A DNA stretch of 6,322 nucleotides from Cellulomonadaceae bacterium (GTDB lineage: Bacteria; Actinomycetota; Actinomycetes; Actinomycetales; Cellulomonadaceae). A model generated the notes under the pieces. It was given only the letters and a program-made list of their open reading frames with translations. It made no database searches and was not told where the DNA came from. Numbering within the stretch: the stretch's first letter is position 1; each line of letters starts with the position of its first letter. The DNA lies in NCBI GenBank assembly GCA_031282935.1, contig JAITCS010000208.1, positions 1 to 6,322 on the forward strand. The letters run 5' to 3'. Positions 1 through 5,960 of the stretch are shown here, one piece after another. The position numbers and the translations under genes were made by a program.

Positions 1-699
1 GTCTGAGAACCAGGGTTTGAGGCGACTGGCGTCAATGTACGGCTGCACTGTCGCCGCGCAACGCTCCCAACGGGAACTCACCACCCGGCGCACCCCGTAG
101 GCGGCCAAAATCGGCACCAACGCGGCCGCGTGCGCCCTACCGTAAGAGGTCAGCGGACGCCCGCCGTCGTCCGGGTCGAACCAGCTCTCGCGCGGCAGCG
201 CCTTGCCATGCCGAGCCAGGATGACGGCGTGCGTGTCGAGCCGCCCGGCGTGGTACTCGTCCAGCAGGGTCATCAACGGCCGCCGGTCGTGGTCGTGGGT
301 CAATTTCGCGCCAGCCTCCAGCGCGGGCACCCATTTGAAGTGGTCAATTTCCTCGGTTTGCGCCAGATGAACGGGCAGGCGCGCATTTAGCGCCGGGTTA
401 TCAGCCTCGGTTGCCAATTTGGCAGCCCAATAATTGACGAACTTCCAATCCCCGGTGGTGGGTAAGGGGTAGCGTAAGGACGGCAACGGCCGCCCAAGGA
501 TCACAGGTTTCCCGATTTCCTCGTTGACCTCACGCACGGCACCGGTTTGCGGGCTTTCCGACTCGATCAGTTTCCCTTTGGGCCATGACCAGTCCTGATA
601 CCGGGGCCGATGGACGATAGCCACTTCAAGTTGCTTGGGAGCAGACTCGCGCCAAACTATAGCACCGGCCGCTGGGATCGCTTTCCCCCGAATTGCCAA
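1..699 (-). CDS. mutT1: MutT1-like Nudix hydrolase with C-terminal histidine phosphatase domain, 3' end cut off by window
   Basis: Translating the minus strand from a TTG at 699-697 gives 233 codons that stay open to base 1. Residues 42-64 carry a Nudix box: G42, E48, R56-E57, E60-E61 and G63 fit G-x5-E-x7-RE-x2-EE-x-G, with Lys64 where a hydrophobic residue is usual. The preceding DWSWPKGK (36-43) is typical of actinobacterial MutT1. A histidine phosphatase domain follows from about residue 157, with the RHG motif at 163-165 (His164 the expected phospho-acceptor), LTSYGRA at 183-189 and SSRWERC at 208-214. Known MutT1 enzymes convert 8-oxo-(d)GTP to the diphosphate and cleave diadenosine polyphosphates in the cytoplasm; the same substrates are inferred here. 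Family members are about 300 residues, so roughly 70-90 are missing. It lies 38 bp after ppk1, as the third gene of the cluster. GC rises sharply in the phosphatase half. Confidence 0.9.
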   Translation of the reverse strand, partial: MAIRGKAIPAAGAIVWRESAPKQLEVAIVHRPRYQDWSWPKGKLIESESPQTGAVREVNEEIGKPVILGRPLPSLRYPLPTTGDWKFVNYWAAKLATEADNPALNARLPVHLAQTEEIDHFKWVPALEAGAKLTHDHDRRPLMTLLDEYHAGRLDTHAVILARHGKALPRESWFDPDDGGRPLTSYGRAHAAALVPILAAYGVRRVVSSRWERCAATVQPYIDASRLKPWFSD

Positions 700-714
700 A
701 ACAGTAACCCTCTT
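697..714 (-). promoter_or_regulatory. Ribosome binding site and TTG start deciding the mutT1 start
   Basis: On the minus strand AAGAGGGT (714-707) precedes TTG at 699-697 with a spacing of 7-8 nt. No ATG or GTG lies in frame between the upstream stop (TAG, about 30 nt further up) and the Nudix domain. The next GTG codon (residue 26) would remove the first strand of the fold. TTG is therefore the best-supported start, although the purine-rich site is only a moderate Shine-Dalgarno match. Confidence 0.7.
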
Positions 715-737
715 AATTGAAGCTAACTAATATGATA

Positions 738-3194
738 TTAGGCTTTGCTACGATTCTTGCGCCCGTGCCGCGCAATCAGTTCCGATTGCAAATCAAGCAA
801 TGGCTCGCCGTCAGGCCCAACATTGTGCCGCACCCAAGTGTTGTCCGCCCCTAAACGCCAAGAAGATGTCGTATCTTTAATTGATTCATCGAGCAGCCAA
901 AGCAGTTCTGCAATCAAATCTGGGTCGGTGATAACAATGAGCGCTTCAACACGGCGATCCAGGTTTCGGTGCATTAAGTCGGCAGACCCGATAAGCACTT
1001 CCGGCAGGTTAGGTTCCGCAGGTTCACTACCCTCTGTAACTTCTACTGGGTCTCCAGCGTTTGCGAAAGCATAAATGCGCGAGTGCTCAAGGAATCGGCC
1101 CAAAATCGAATAGACCCTGATATTCTCACTCAGCCCTGGAATACCCGGACGCAAAGCACAAATGCCGCGCACCACCATATCTATTTGCACCCCGGCCTGG
1201 GAAGCCCGGTACAGCGCGTCAATGGTGGCCTCATCTACAATGGAATTGACCTTGATTTTTATCCAGGCGGGCTTTCCAGCTTTGGCGGCTTCGATTTCTC
1301 GGTTAATGCGTTCGATAAGGCCCAGACGCACCTCGCGGGGTGCCACCAAGACTTGACGATATCTTGATTGGGGAGCGTAACCAGATAACTGGTTAAACAG
1401 TTTAGTGAGATCCTCCCCAATTCTGGGGTCACAAGTGAGTAGGCCGTGGTCGGTGTAGAGGCGAGCAGTTTTAGGATGATAGTTACCTGTGCCTATGTGG
1501 CAATAGCGCACTAAACCGTCGCGTTCTTGCCGCACCACTAATGATAGTTTGGCGTGAGTTTTGAGGCCCACAATGCCATAGACAACATGAACCCCCGAGC
1601 GCTCCAATTTCCGGGCCCACTTAATGTTGGCCTCTTCATCGAAACGTGCTTTGATTTCAACCAAAGCCAGAACTTGCTTTCCCGCTTGCGCGGCTTCGAT
1701 CAGCGCATCAACAATAGGGGAATCGCCAGAAGTTCGATACAAGGTTTGTTTTATCGCTAACACGTTTGGATCGGCGGCGGCTTGCTCTAGGAAGTTCTGC
1801 ACGGAAGTGGAGAAACTATCGTATGGATGATGCAGCAAGATATCGCCGCGTTTAATAGCGTCAAAGAAGTTCGATGGGTTTGCTGATTCCACCTCAGCAA
1901 GTTTGCGGTGAGTTTTTGGCACAAACGCGGGATATTTGAGCGATGCTCTTTCCAAATCCGCGATCATAAACAACCCGGTCAAGTCCAGCGGCGCTGGTAA
2001 CTCATAAACCTCAGAATCGGCAACACCTAATTCTTTGGTGAGTAAGTTACGCACTCGTTGGCTGGTGCCTTTCGCTAATTCAAGGCGAACAGCCGGGCCA
2101 AAACGCCTACGCAGCAATTCCTTTTCCATCGCCTTGAGCAGGTTTTCGGCGTCATCCTCTTCAACCTCGACCTGTTCATTTCTGGTAACCCTAAAAGTGG
2201 AATACTCTATAACATCCATGCCCGGAAATAGGGTGTCCAAATGCTGGGCGATAACCTCTTCTACGGGCACAAATGAGAAAGGCTTAGTGGGCCCAAAGGT
2301 TTCTGGGGTCATAGGACGACCCCGTTCGTCAATCGCTAAAAAGCGTGGCAACAAACCAGGCACCTTAACGCGCGCAAAATGTTCCTTCTCGGTTTTTGGA
2401 TTTCGCACGATAACGGCCAAATTGAGCGATAACCCAGAAATGTACGGGAACGGGTGAGCCGGGTCAACCGCTAAAGGCGTGAGCACCGGGAGGATTTGTT
2501 TGCGGTAATACTTAAATATCCGTTCTTGTTCCCGCTTTTCAAGTTCCGCCCAATGCACAAATCGAATACCTTCAGCCGCTAAAGCCGGGCGGATAACGTT
2601 ACGGAAAAGTGCCGCGTGCATTTCCATGAGGCGGTGCGCCTCAGCCGAAATGCTAGCCATAAGTTCACTAGGAGATTGCCCTGAAATAGAGGTGACCGCA
2701 ATACCCGCATCAATGCGGCGCTTTAGTCCAGCCACGCGCACCATAAAGAATTCGTCCAAATTAGAGGCGAATATCGCTAAGAATCGCACGCGTTCAAGCA
2801 ATGGAACGGTTTCATCGGCCGCCAATTCGAGTACGCGCGCATTAAATGAGAGCCACGATAATTCTCTGTCGGAATACCTATCTTGCGGCAACTCTGGGAT
2901 CGGAGCTTCCTCAGTTGCACTACTATTTGTTGTTGCGGCGTTCTGATCCGGCTTTTCCCCAAGGTGCTCGGAAAGGTGATCCTCAAAATCGTCACTCAAG
3001 CGGCCCGCCAACTCAGCCACCCCAGCAGCCGAGTTCTTGTCAGGAGCCAAGGCGGCCGATTGCAGCGCCGGAACCACCGGGGATACGGGCGGCCCCACCG
3101 GGAATCCGGACTTGGCGCCTTCATGCAAAGCCTCGGCCTTTGCCCCATTCGCAGCCGATTCGGCAACCAAAGTCGTGGCATTGCTCGAACTCAT
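738..3194 (-). CDS. ppk1: Polyphosphate kinase 1 (RNA degradosome polyphosphate kinase)
   Basis: The 818-residue product is a full-length PPK1, which reversibly transfers the ATP gamma-phosphate to inorganic polyphosphate. The N domain starts near residue 103 ([15 protein letters not shown], 109-123) and includes [13 protein letters not shown] at 144-156. The head domain spans roughly 220-420. The phospholipase D-like catalytic half shows HHPYDSF (455-461), IKQTLYRT (481-488) and THAKL with His547. RYCHIGTGN follows with His566. The 19-residue spacing of these histidines equals that of E. coli His435 (the phosphorylated one) and His454. A late [10 protein letters not shown] (697-706) and [12 protein letters not shown] (737-748) complete the family signature. 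Residues 1-102 are an Ala/Pro/Glu-rich, low-complexity and probably disordered extension. The start is ATG with a weak GGTGG (3203-3199) upstream. It lies 46 bp after mshD and 38 bp before mutT1, probably in one operon. Confidence 0.97.
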   Translation of the reverse strand: MSSSNATTLVAESAANGAKAEALHEGAKSGFPVGPPVSPVVPALQSAALAPDKNSAAGVAELAGRLSDDFEDHLSEHLGEKPDQNAATTNSSATEEAPIPELPQDRYSDRELSWLSFNARVLELAADETVPLLERVRFLAIFASNLDEFFMVRVAGLKRRIDAGIAVTSISGQSPSELMASISAEAHRLMEMHAALFRNVIRPALAAEGIRFVHWAELEKREQERIFKYYRKQILPVLTPLAVDPAHPFPYISGLSLNLAVIVRNPKTEKEHFARVKVPGLLPRFLAIDERGRPMTPETFGPTKPFSFVPVEEVIAQHLDTLFPGMDVIEYSTFRVTRNEQVEVEEDDAENLLKAMEKELLRRRFGPAVRLELAKGTSQRVRNLLTKELGVADSEVYELPAPLDLTGLFMIADLERASLKYPAFVPKTHRKLAEVESANPSNFFDAIKRGDILLHHPYDSFSTSVQNFLEQAAADPNVLAIKQTLYRTSGDSPIVDALIEAAQAGKQVLALVEIKARFDEEANIKWARKLERSGVHVVYGIVGLKTHAKLSLVVRQERDGLVRYCHIGTGNYHPKTARLYTDHGLLTCDPRIGEDLTKLFNQLSGYAPQSRYRQVLVAPREVRLGLIERINREIEAAKAGKPAWIKIKVNSIVDEATIDALYRASQAGVQIDMVVRGICALRPGIPGLSENIRVYSILGRFLEHSRIYAFANAGDPVEVTEGSEPAEPNLPEVLIGSADLMHRNLDRRVEALIVITDPDLIAELLWLLDESIKDTTSSWRLGADNTWVRHNVGPDGEPLLDLQSELIARHGRKNRSKA

Positions 3195-3240
3195 GGCACC
3201 ACCATATCAGAACATCTTGAAATAGCACCCATAACCGAAC

Positions 3241-4482
3241 CTATTTCCTTTTCGCATACTGCACGTCAACACTGCCGCGCTCAAACCCCACCCGGAGATA
3301 ATTGCGCAAAGCGATCTCGTTATCAGCCTCGGTGTATAACCGAACTGAGGTCAGGTCTAGGGCAGTCAAATGCGACATCGCAGCCTCTAGCAAGAAAGAC
3401 CCTAAGCCTTTCCCGCGATAACGGGGGTCCACGCCAATGGCATATATCTCGCCGATGGTGTGATCAACCCCAACACCTTTAGGCACCTTTGTCCAACAAT
3501 AAGCGGAAAGAGTTCCATCTGCGGCAGCCAAAACGAAAAACCCGCGCGGGTCAAACCAGGGCTGTTCCATTCTGTCTTGCAAATCCGAAAGAGTGAGCCG
3601 ACCCTGCTCAGGGTGGTCCGCAAAAACCACCGAGTTAAGCGCAATCCAAGCCTCATCATCTATTCCGGGGCGAAAAGTGCGTAGTTGGAATCCTGAAGTT
3701 TCCACCGTTTCAGGTTTCCCAGGCGCAGTAGTTTCCGAATTATTGTGATCTCCTTTGGCTGACTCACCGGCACTCTCGGCTAACCCACCCTTGGCTAACT
3801 CACCAGCCTGCGCCGCCGCTTGCGCTAATGCCAAAGAAACAATGGACTGCATTGGCATTGGTTGGGTGGGCGGATTATTTGCACTTATTACGCTAGTACC
3901 AGGAATTGCCGAGGACGGTTTCGTATCCCCAGTGCGCCAGGTAGAAACCCAAGGATTAGGCCACTGTGCTGCATGTTTTAGCGGCCGAAATAGTTGCAAC
4001 AATTCTCTGGTTGGCTCATAATTATGCTTCGCTGCAAAACCTTTCGCCGCTGGGATATCGCCGTGCGCCCAAACCCGTAATTGCGGCAGCACAATTCCGG
4101 CAGTTCCCGCCACTGATGGAATCCGCGCGTCTTGCTCTGCAATTCGCAATAACTGCGTTCCAATTCCCCGGCGCCGCATTGCTGGGTGTACTACCAATTC
4201 CGCACTCGGTTGCGCGGCGGCTCTGTCAATTTGCGCATACCCCACTACCGCACCGGGGGCCGCACCGGGGGCCGCACCGGCTGGTTGATTTTCTCGAATC
4301 AACAAATGTGTGAGCGCAGGATTTCCTGACCGCAATCGCAGCAGCGGGGTTTCCGAAAGGGGTGCAACTTCATCGTGCCGCGCGCTTTCCAAGTTCAATT
4401 CCAAAACCGCAGCGGCGTCAGCGGCAGACAACGGCCCGATTTGCAAGCGGCCTGGAGCCGACACAGATTCTCTCGCGGGCAT
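3241..4482 (-). CDS. mshD: Mycothiol synthase MshD (tandem GNAT acetyltransferase)
   Basis: MshD acetylates Cys-GlcN-Ins with acetyl-CoA in the final step of mycothiol synthesis. The 413-residue product has two GNAT domains. The N-terminal one has LVVHPAMRRRGIGTQLL (96-112) and the MshD-like WAHGDIPAAKGFA (138-150). The C-terminal one has ADHPEQGRLT (288-297), WFDPRGFF (309-316), IGVDPRYRGKGLGSFLL (349-365), an LYTEADN strand-loop (382-388) and VGFERGSVDVQYA (398-410). These blocks follow the mycobacterial enzyme closely. M. tuberculosis MshD is about 315 residues. Most of the excess here is an Ala/Ser/Gly-rich linker at about 174-264. A PGAA tandem repeat lies in the N domain at about 70-79. 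The ATG start is supported by a near-perfect Shine-Dalgarno. It is the first gene of the mshD-ppk1-mutT1 cluster. Confidence 0.93.
   Translation of the reverse strand: MPARESVSAPGRLQIGPLSAADAAAVLELNLESARHDEVAPLSETPLLRLRSGNPALTHLLIRENQPAGAAPGAAPGAVVGYAQIDRAAAQPSAELVVHPAMRRRGIGTQLLRIAEQDARIPSVAGTAGIVLPQLRVWAHGDIPAAKGFAAKHNYEPTRELLQLFRPLKHAAQWPNPWVSTWRTGDTKPSSAIPGTSVISANNPPTQPMPMQSIVSLALAQAAAQAGELAKGGLAESAGESAKGDHNNSETTAPGKPETVETSGFQLRTFRPGIDDEAWIALNSVVFADHPEQGRLTLSDLQDRMEQPWFDPRGFFVLAAADGTLSAYCWTKVPKGVGVDHTIGEIYAIGVDPRYRGKGLGSFLLEAAMSHLTALDLTSVRLYTEADNEIALRNYLRVGFERGSVDVQYAKRK
4248..4280. repeat. 12-bp tandem repeat inside mshD
   Basis: The unit CCGCACCGGGGG occurs at 4248-4259 and 4260-4271, followed by nine matching bases at 4272-4280. 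Being a multiple of three, it adds or removes the residues P-G-A-A in the N-terminal GNAT domain without shifting the frame. It sits in a surface loop position by sequence (between two predicted strands), so length changes are probably tolerated. Confidence 0.9.
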
Positions 4483-4494
4483 TGCTCACCTCCT
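4483..4494 (-). promoter_or_regulatory. Strong ribosome binding site of mshD
   Basis: AGGAGGTGA on the minus strand (4494-4486) is a full match to the 16S rRNA anti-Shine-Dalgarno. AGGAGG ends 6 nt before the ATG at 4482. This is by far the best ribosome binding site in the window and fixes the mshD start. Confidence 0.9.
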
Positions 4495-4510
4495 GGGCCG
4501 TTCATTTACA

Positions 4511-4521
4511 ATCCTATCCTA
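4511..4521 (-). promoter_or_regulatory. Candidate -10 region of the mshD-ppk1-mutT1 promoter
   Basis: Two overlapping TAGGAT hexamers (4521-4516 and 4516-4511, minus strand) fit the actinobacterial TANNNT -10 pattern. Use of the second would give a leader of about 20 nt that contains the whole Shine-Dalgarno. No convincing -35 was found at 16-19 bp. The call rests on position and a short motif only. Confidence 0.35.
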
Positions 4522-4659
4522 TCCCGAACTTCTAGCCGGAACTCTATCGCGCGCGCTTAAGTTGCGGGCGACTGTGGGCGGGTGCATCATGGAATCCACA
4601 ACAGAACATCGGTTAGTTCGGTGAACCCACGCCCGGAAGTCCAACGTTTCGGACAGTAC

Positions 4660-4701
4660 GGCGCGGTTTTCTCAATTAGTTTTCTAATAGAGTTCCGCGC
4701 C
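4660..4701. repeat. Long imperfect inverted repeat (42-base hairpin)
   Basis: GGCGCGG (4660-4666) pairs with CCGCGCC (4695-4701). Inside it CTC (4671-4673) pairs with GAG (4690-4692), and ATTAG (4675-4679) with CTAAT (4684-4688), around a TTTT loop. A 4/2 internal loop and one A-A mismatch interrupt the stem. There is no T-run on either strand beyond it, so it is not a canonical intrinsic terminator. Its role is unknown. Confidence 0.75.
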
Positions 4702-4740
4702 CGAATACATAGGCGCCTGCTAGCTTTTCGAACTTTCCGG

Positions 4741-4803
4741 CGAGTGAGCCACCTGGATAGGAACATTGAACCCCAGGTGGTTTGTTCGTGTTTATTTTCT
4801 TTT
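4741..4803 (+). terminator. Terminator-like hairpin with T-rich tail, plus strand
   Basis: CCACCTGG (4749-4756) and CCAGGTGG (4773-4780) form an 8-bp perfect stem with a 16-nt loop. As RNA it can be extended outward by 8 further pairs (4741-4748 with 4781-4788), half of them G-U. A T-rich tract follows at about 4781-4806 on the plus strand. No plus-strand gene upstream is evident. On the minus strand the same stem lies 60 bp beyond the HAD stop codon and could end that transcript without a U-tract. Confidence 0.45.
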
Positions 4804-4839
4804 CTTGCGTCGCTAGCTTGCTAACTGCCGTGCTAGAAA

Positions 4840-5835
4840 TTAATCCCGCACCCGCGCTTGCTTTTCTTCCCGCTGATCGCGCTGCCGAGAAGCCGCAGCA
4901 ATAGCGGCCCCAGCCACCGCAATACCGGCAGCGGCAATAGCGGCAGATTTCTTGGCGTTATTCCGATCTTTAGGCTCAATCTGATCTTTGGTAACAATCG
5001 GGATCGCTTCGGTTTTTTCCCGCACAACTTCCCTAACATTACTTACCCGCTTTGGAATCCCCGCCACAATTTCAGGAATTGTTTCTATCTTTTCCCGAGC
5101 AGCCGCCACCCTATCTGGTATCCCTGCCACATGTTTCTCAAGGGAAGACCGCAAAGTAATCGGGTTTGCGAAAGTGAGTTGATTCCAACCGTGTTCCACC
5201 GCCAATTTCCGCAAAGCTCTATCAGGGTTAACCACTGTACCGTACCCAACGGCGTCCAACATTGGTGTGTCAGTGACCGAATCGGAATAGGCGTAAGAAT
5301 GAGCCAAATCGTAATCGTATTCTTGAGCTAAATCCCTAATCGCCTCCGCTTTGGCCTCTCCATAAGCATAAAACGATATTTCGCCAGTATATTTGCCATC
5401 CTCGATAGACATTTTAGTGGCCACATAATGATCGGCACCCAATAACCGCGCAATCGGTTCCACCAATTCATCAACCGAGGCCGAAATAATCACCACATCG
5501 TGCCCAAGTTCATGATGCTCGGCAATAAGCTGCATAGCCTCTTTGTACACCTGAGGGTCAATCTTGGCCTCTGTCGAATCCGCGACAATCTCTTTAACCT
5601 TGGCGACGTCCCAGCCCGTGGCCAGCTCCGAGAGCTGCTTGCGCAGGCGCTCAGTGTTCTCTGCGTCGGCGCCAGTTAGTATGTAGTGCGCGTGGGCCAG
5701 CGCGGTGCGCGCCACCTCCCCTTTTGTCACCAAACCGCCGTCATACAGCGGGCGCGTAAAGGCCGCAGAGGTGCTCGTTGCGATAATTGTCTTGTCTAGG
5801 TCGAAAAAAGCCGCCACTTTGCTCACTTTTGCCAT
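4840..5835 (-). CDS. HAD-IB family phosphatase (SerB-like) with C-terminal amphipathic repeats and hydrophobic tail
   Basis: The 331-residue product has all four HAD motifs. Motif I is FFDLDKT with nucleophile Asp12 and acid Asp14; motif II is ISAS with Ser118; motif III is Lys162; motif IV is SDSVTDTPML with Asp185 and Asp189. It fits the HAD-IB/PSPase-like subfamily and should act as a Mg-dependent phosphomonoesterase, substrate unknown. Its position divergent from an Ssd/CpaE-like gene matches M. tuberculosis Rv3661/Rv3660c, which supports orthology. The catalytic part ends near residue 225. The rest has two 21-residue repeats (236-256 and 257-277, each starting VAGIP), then a charged stretch, an Ala-rich hydrophobic segment at 297-316 and a charged end, suggesting membrane contact. 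No Shine-Dalgarno precedes the ATG. A leaderless GTG start at codon 4 is a serious alternative. GC is about 62-65% near codons 25-85 and mostly below 50% after that. Confidence 0.9.
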   Translation of the reverse strand: MAKVSKVAAFFDLDKTIIATSTSAAFTRPLYDGGLVTKGEVARTALAHAHYILTGADAENTERLRKQLSELATGWDVAKVKEIVADSTEAKIDPQVYKEAMQLIAEHHELGHDVVIISASVDELVEPIARLLGADHYVATKMSIEDGKYTGEISFYAYGEAKAEAIRDLAQEYDYDLAHSYAYSDSVTDTPMLDAVGYGTVVNPDRALRKLAVEHGWNQLTFANPITLRSSLEKHVAGIPDRVAAAREKIETIPEIVAGIPKRVSNVREVVREKTEAIPIVTKDQIEPKDRNNAKKSAAIAAAGIAVAGAAIAAASRQRDQREEKQARVRD

Positions 5836-5839
5836 TATA
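5824..5839 (-). promoter_or_regulatory. TATAAT -10 box overlapping the HAD start codon, possible leaderless GTG start
   Basis: A perfect TATAAT lies at 5839-5834 on the minus strand and overlaps the ATG at 5835-5833. Transcription starting 7-8 bases downstream would begin at 5827-5826, exactly at the GTG of codon 4 (5826-5824). The region before the ATG lacks a Shine-Dalgarno. Leaderless genes of this form are common in actinobacteria. A second -10-like TATAAA at 5877-5872 would instead give a leader of about 30 nt and allow the ATG. Confidence 0.4.
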
Positions 5840-5897
5840 GCGGTTTTTTAGTGGTTCCGGGGCTTTTCGCTTTTATACAGGCGGCGCGTCGGGCTAG

Positions 5898-5906
5898 TTT
5901 TCCACA
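5898..5906 (+). promoter_or_regulatory. DnaA-box-like 9-mer
   Basis: TTTTCCACA fits the general DnaA consensus TTWTNCACA at every position. It differs by one base from the TTGTCCACA usual in high-GC actinobacteria. It is a single site between two divergent genes, so it could be chance or a regulatory box; it is not an origin. Confidence 0.3.
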
Positions 5907-5908
5907 GA

Positions 5909-5946
5909 TTGGGAAATTGCCTCTTCCCAAGGCTTGACAACTTGGG
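5909..5946. repeat. Overlapping inverted repeats (mutually exclusive stems) upstream of ssd
   Basis: TTGGGAA (5909-5915) is a perfect inverted partner of TTCCCAA (5924-5930), 8 bp apart. The CCCAAG at 5926-5931 is also a perfect inverted partner of CTTGGG at 5941-5946, 9 bp apart. The middle arm can thus pair with either neighbour. As DNA this reads as three half-sites of an operator; as RNA it gives alternative hairpins. Confidence 0.6.
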
Positions 5947-5960
5947 CCAGAGTTCATCTC

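Larger units (their letters stand above)
4483..4839. other. 357-bp intergenic region rich in inverted repeats, no convincing gene
   Basis: This stretch separates the end of the HAD gene from the start of mshD, both on the minus strand. It holds the mshD promoter and ribosome binding site at its left end, several possible stems and a terminator-like hairpin at its right end. Stems include GGGCG/CGCCC at 4576-4580 and 4630-4634, GTCC/GGAC at 4639-4642 and 4651-4654, and the long one at 4660-4701. An 80-codon plus-strand reading frame (4582-4824, GTG start) runs through the hairpins, lacks a ribosome binding site and has an unconvincing, Arg/Ser/Phe-rich product, so it is not called. A plus-strand structured RNA is possible but unproven. 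Confidence 0.6.
5836..5960. promoter_or_regulatory. Divergent promoter region between the HAD gene and ssd
   Basis: This 125-bp region must hold the promoters of both divergent genes. Visible elements are TATAAA at 5877-5872 (minus), a DnaA-box-like 9-mer at 5898-5906 and overlapping inverted repeats at 5909-5946. An isolated TTGACA at 5934-5939 has no matching -10 before the GTG. Composition is mixed and no small gene is seen. Confidence 0.6.

Noticed and set aside
130..390. Plus-strand reading frame of 86 codons in mutT1
   Set aside because: The opposite strand codes a clear Nudix plus histidine phosphatase protein over the same bases.
2883..3482. 199-codon plus-strand reading frame across the mshD-ppk1 junction
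   Set aside because: It lies antisense to two clear genes (PPK1 N-terminus and MshD C-terminus), and its product resembles no family I know.
4560..4810. tmRNA, RNase P RNA, SRP RNA or a known riboswitch in the intergenic region
   Set aside because: No family-defining conserved segments were recognisable by eye. Only generic stems are present.
4582..4824. 80-codon plus-strand reading frame between HAD and mshD
   Set aside because: It has a GTG start without a ribosome binding site and a product with no recognisable pattern, and it runs through the hairpins and into the T-rich tract.
5934..5939. Perfect TTGACA as -35 element of an ssd promoter
   Set aside because: A -10 at 16-18 bp would fall at the GTG start codon, where no TANNNT-like hexamer exists.
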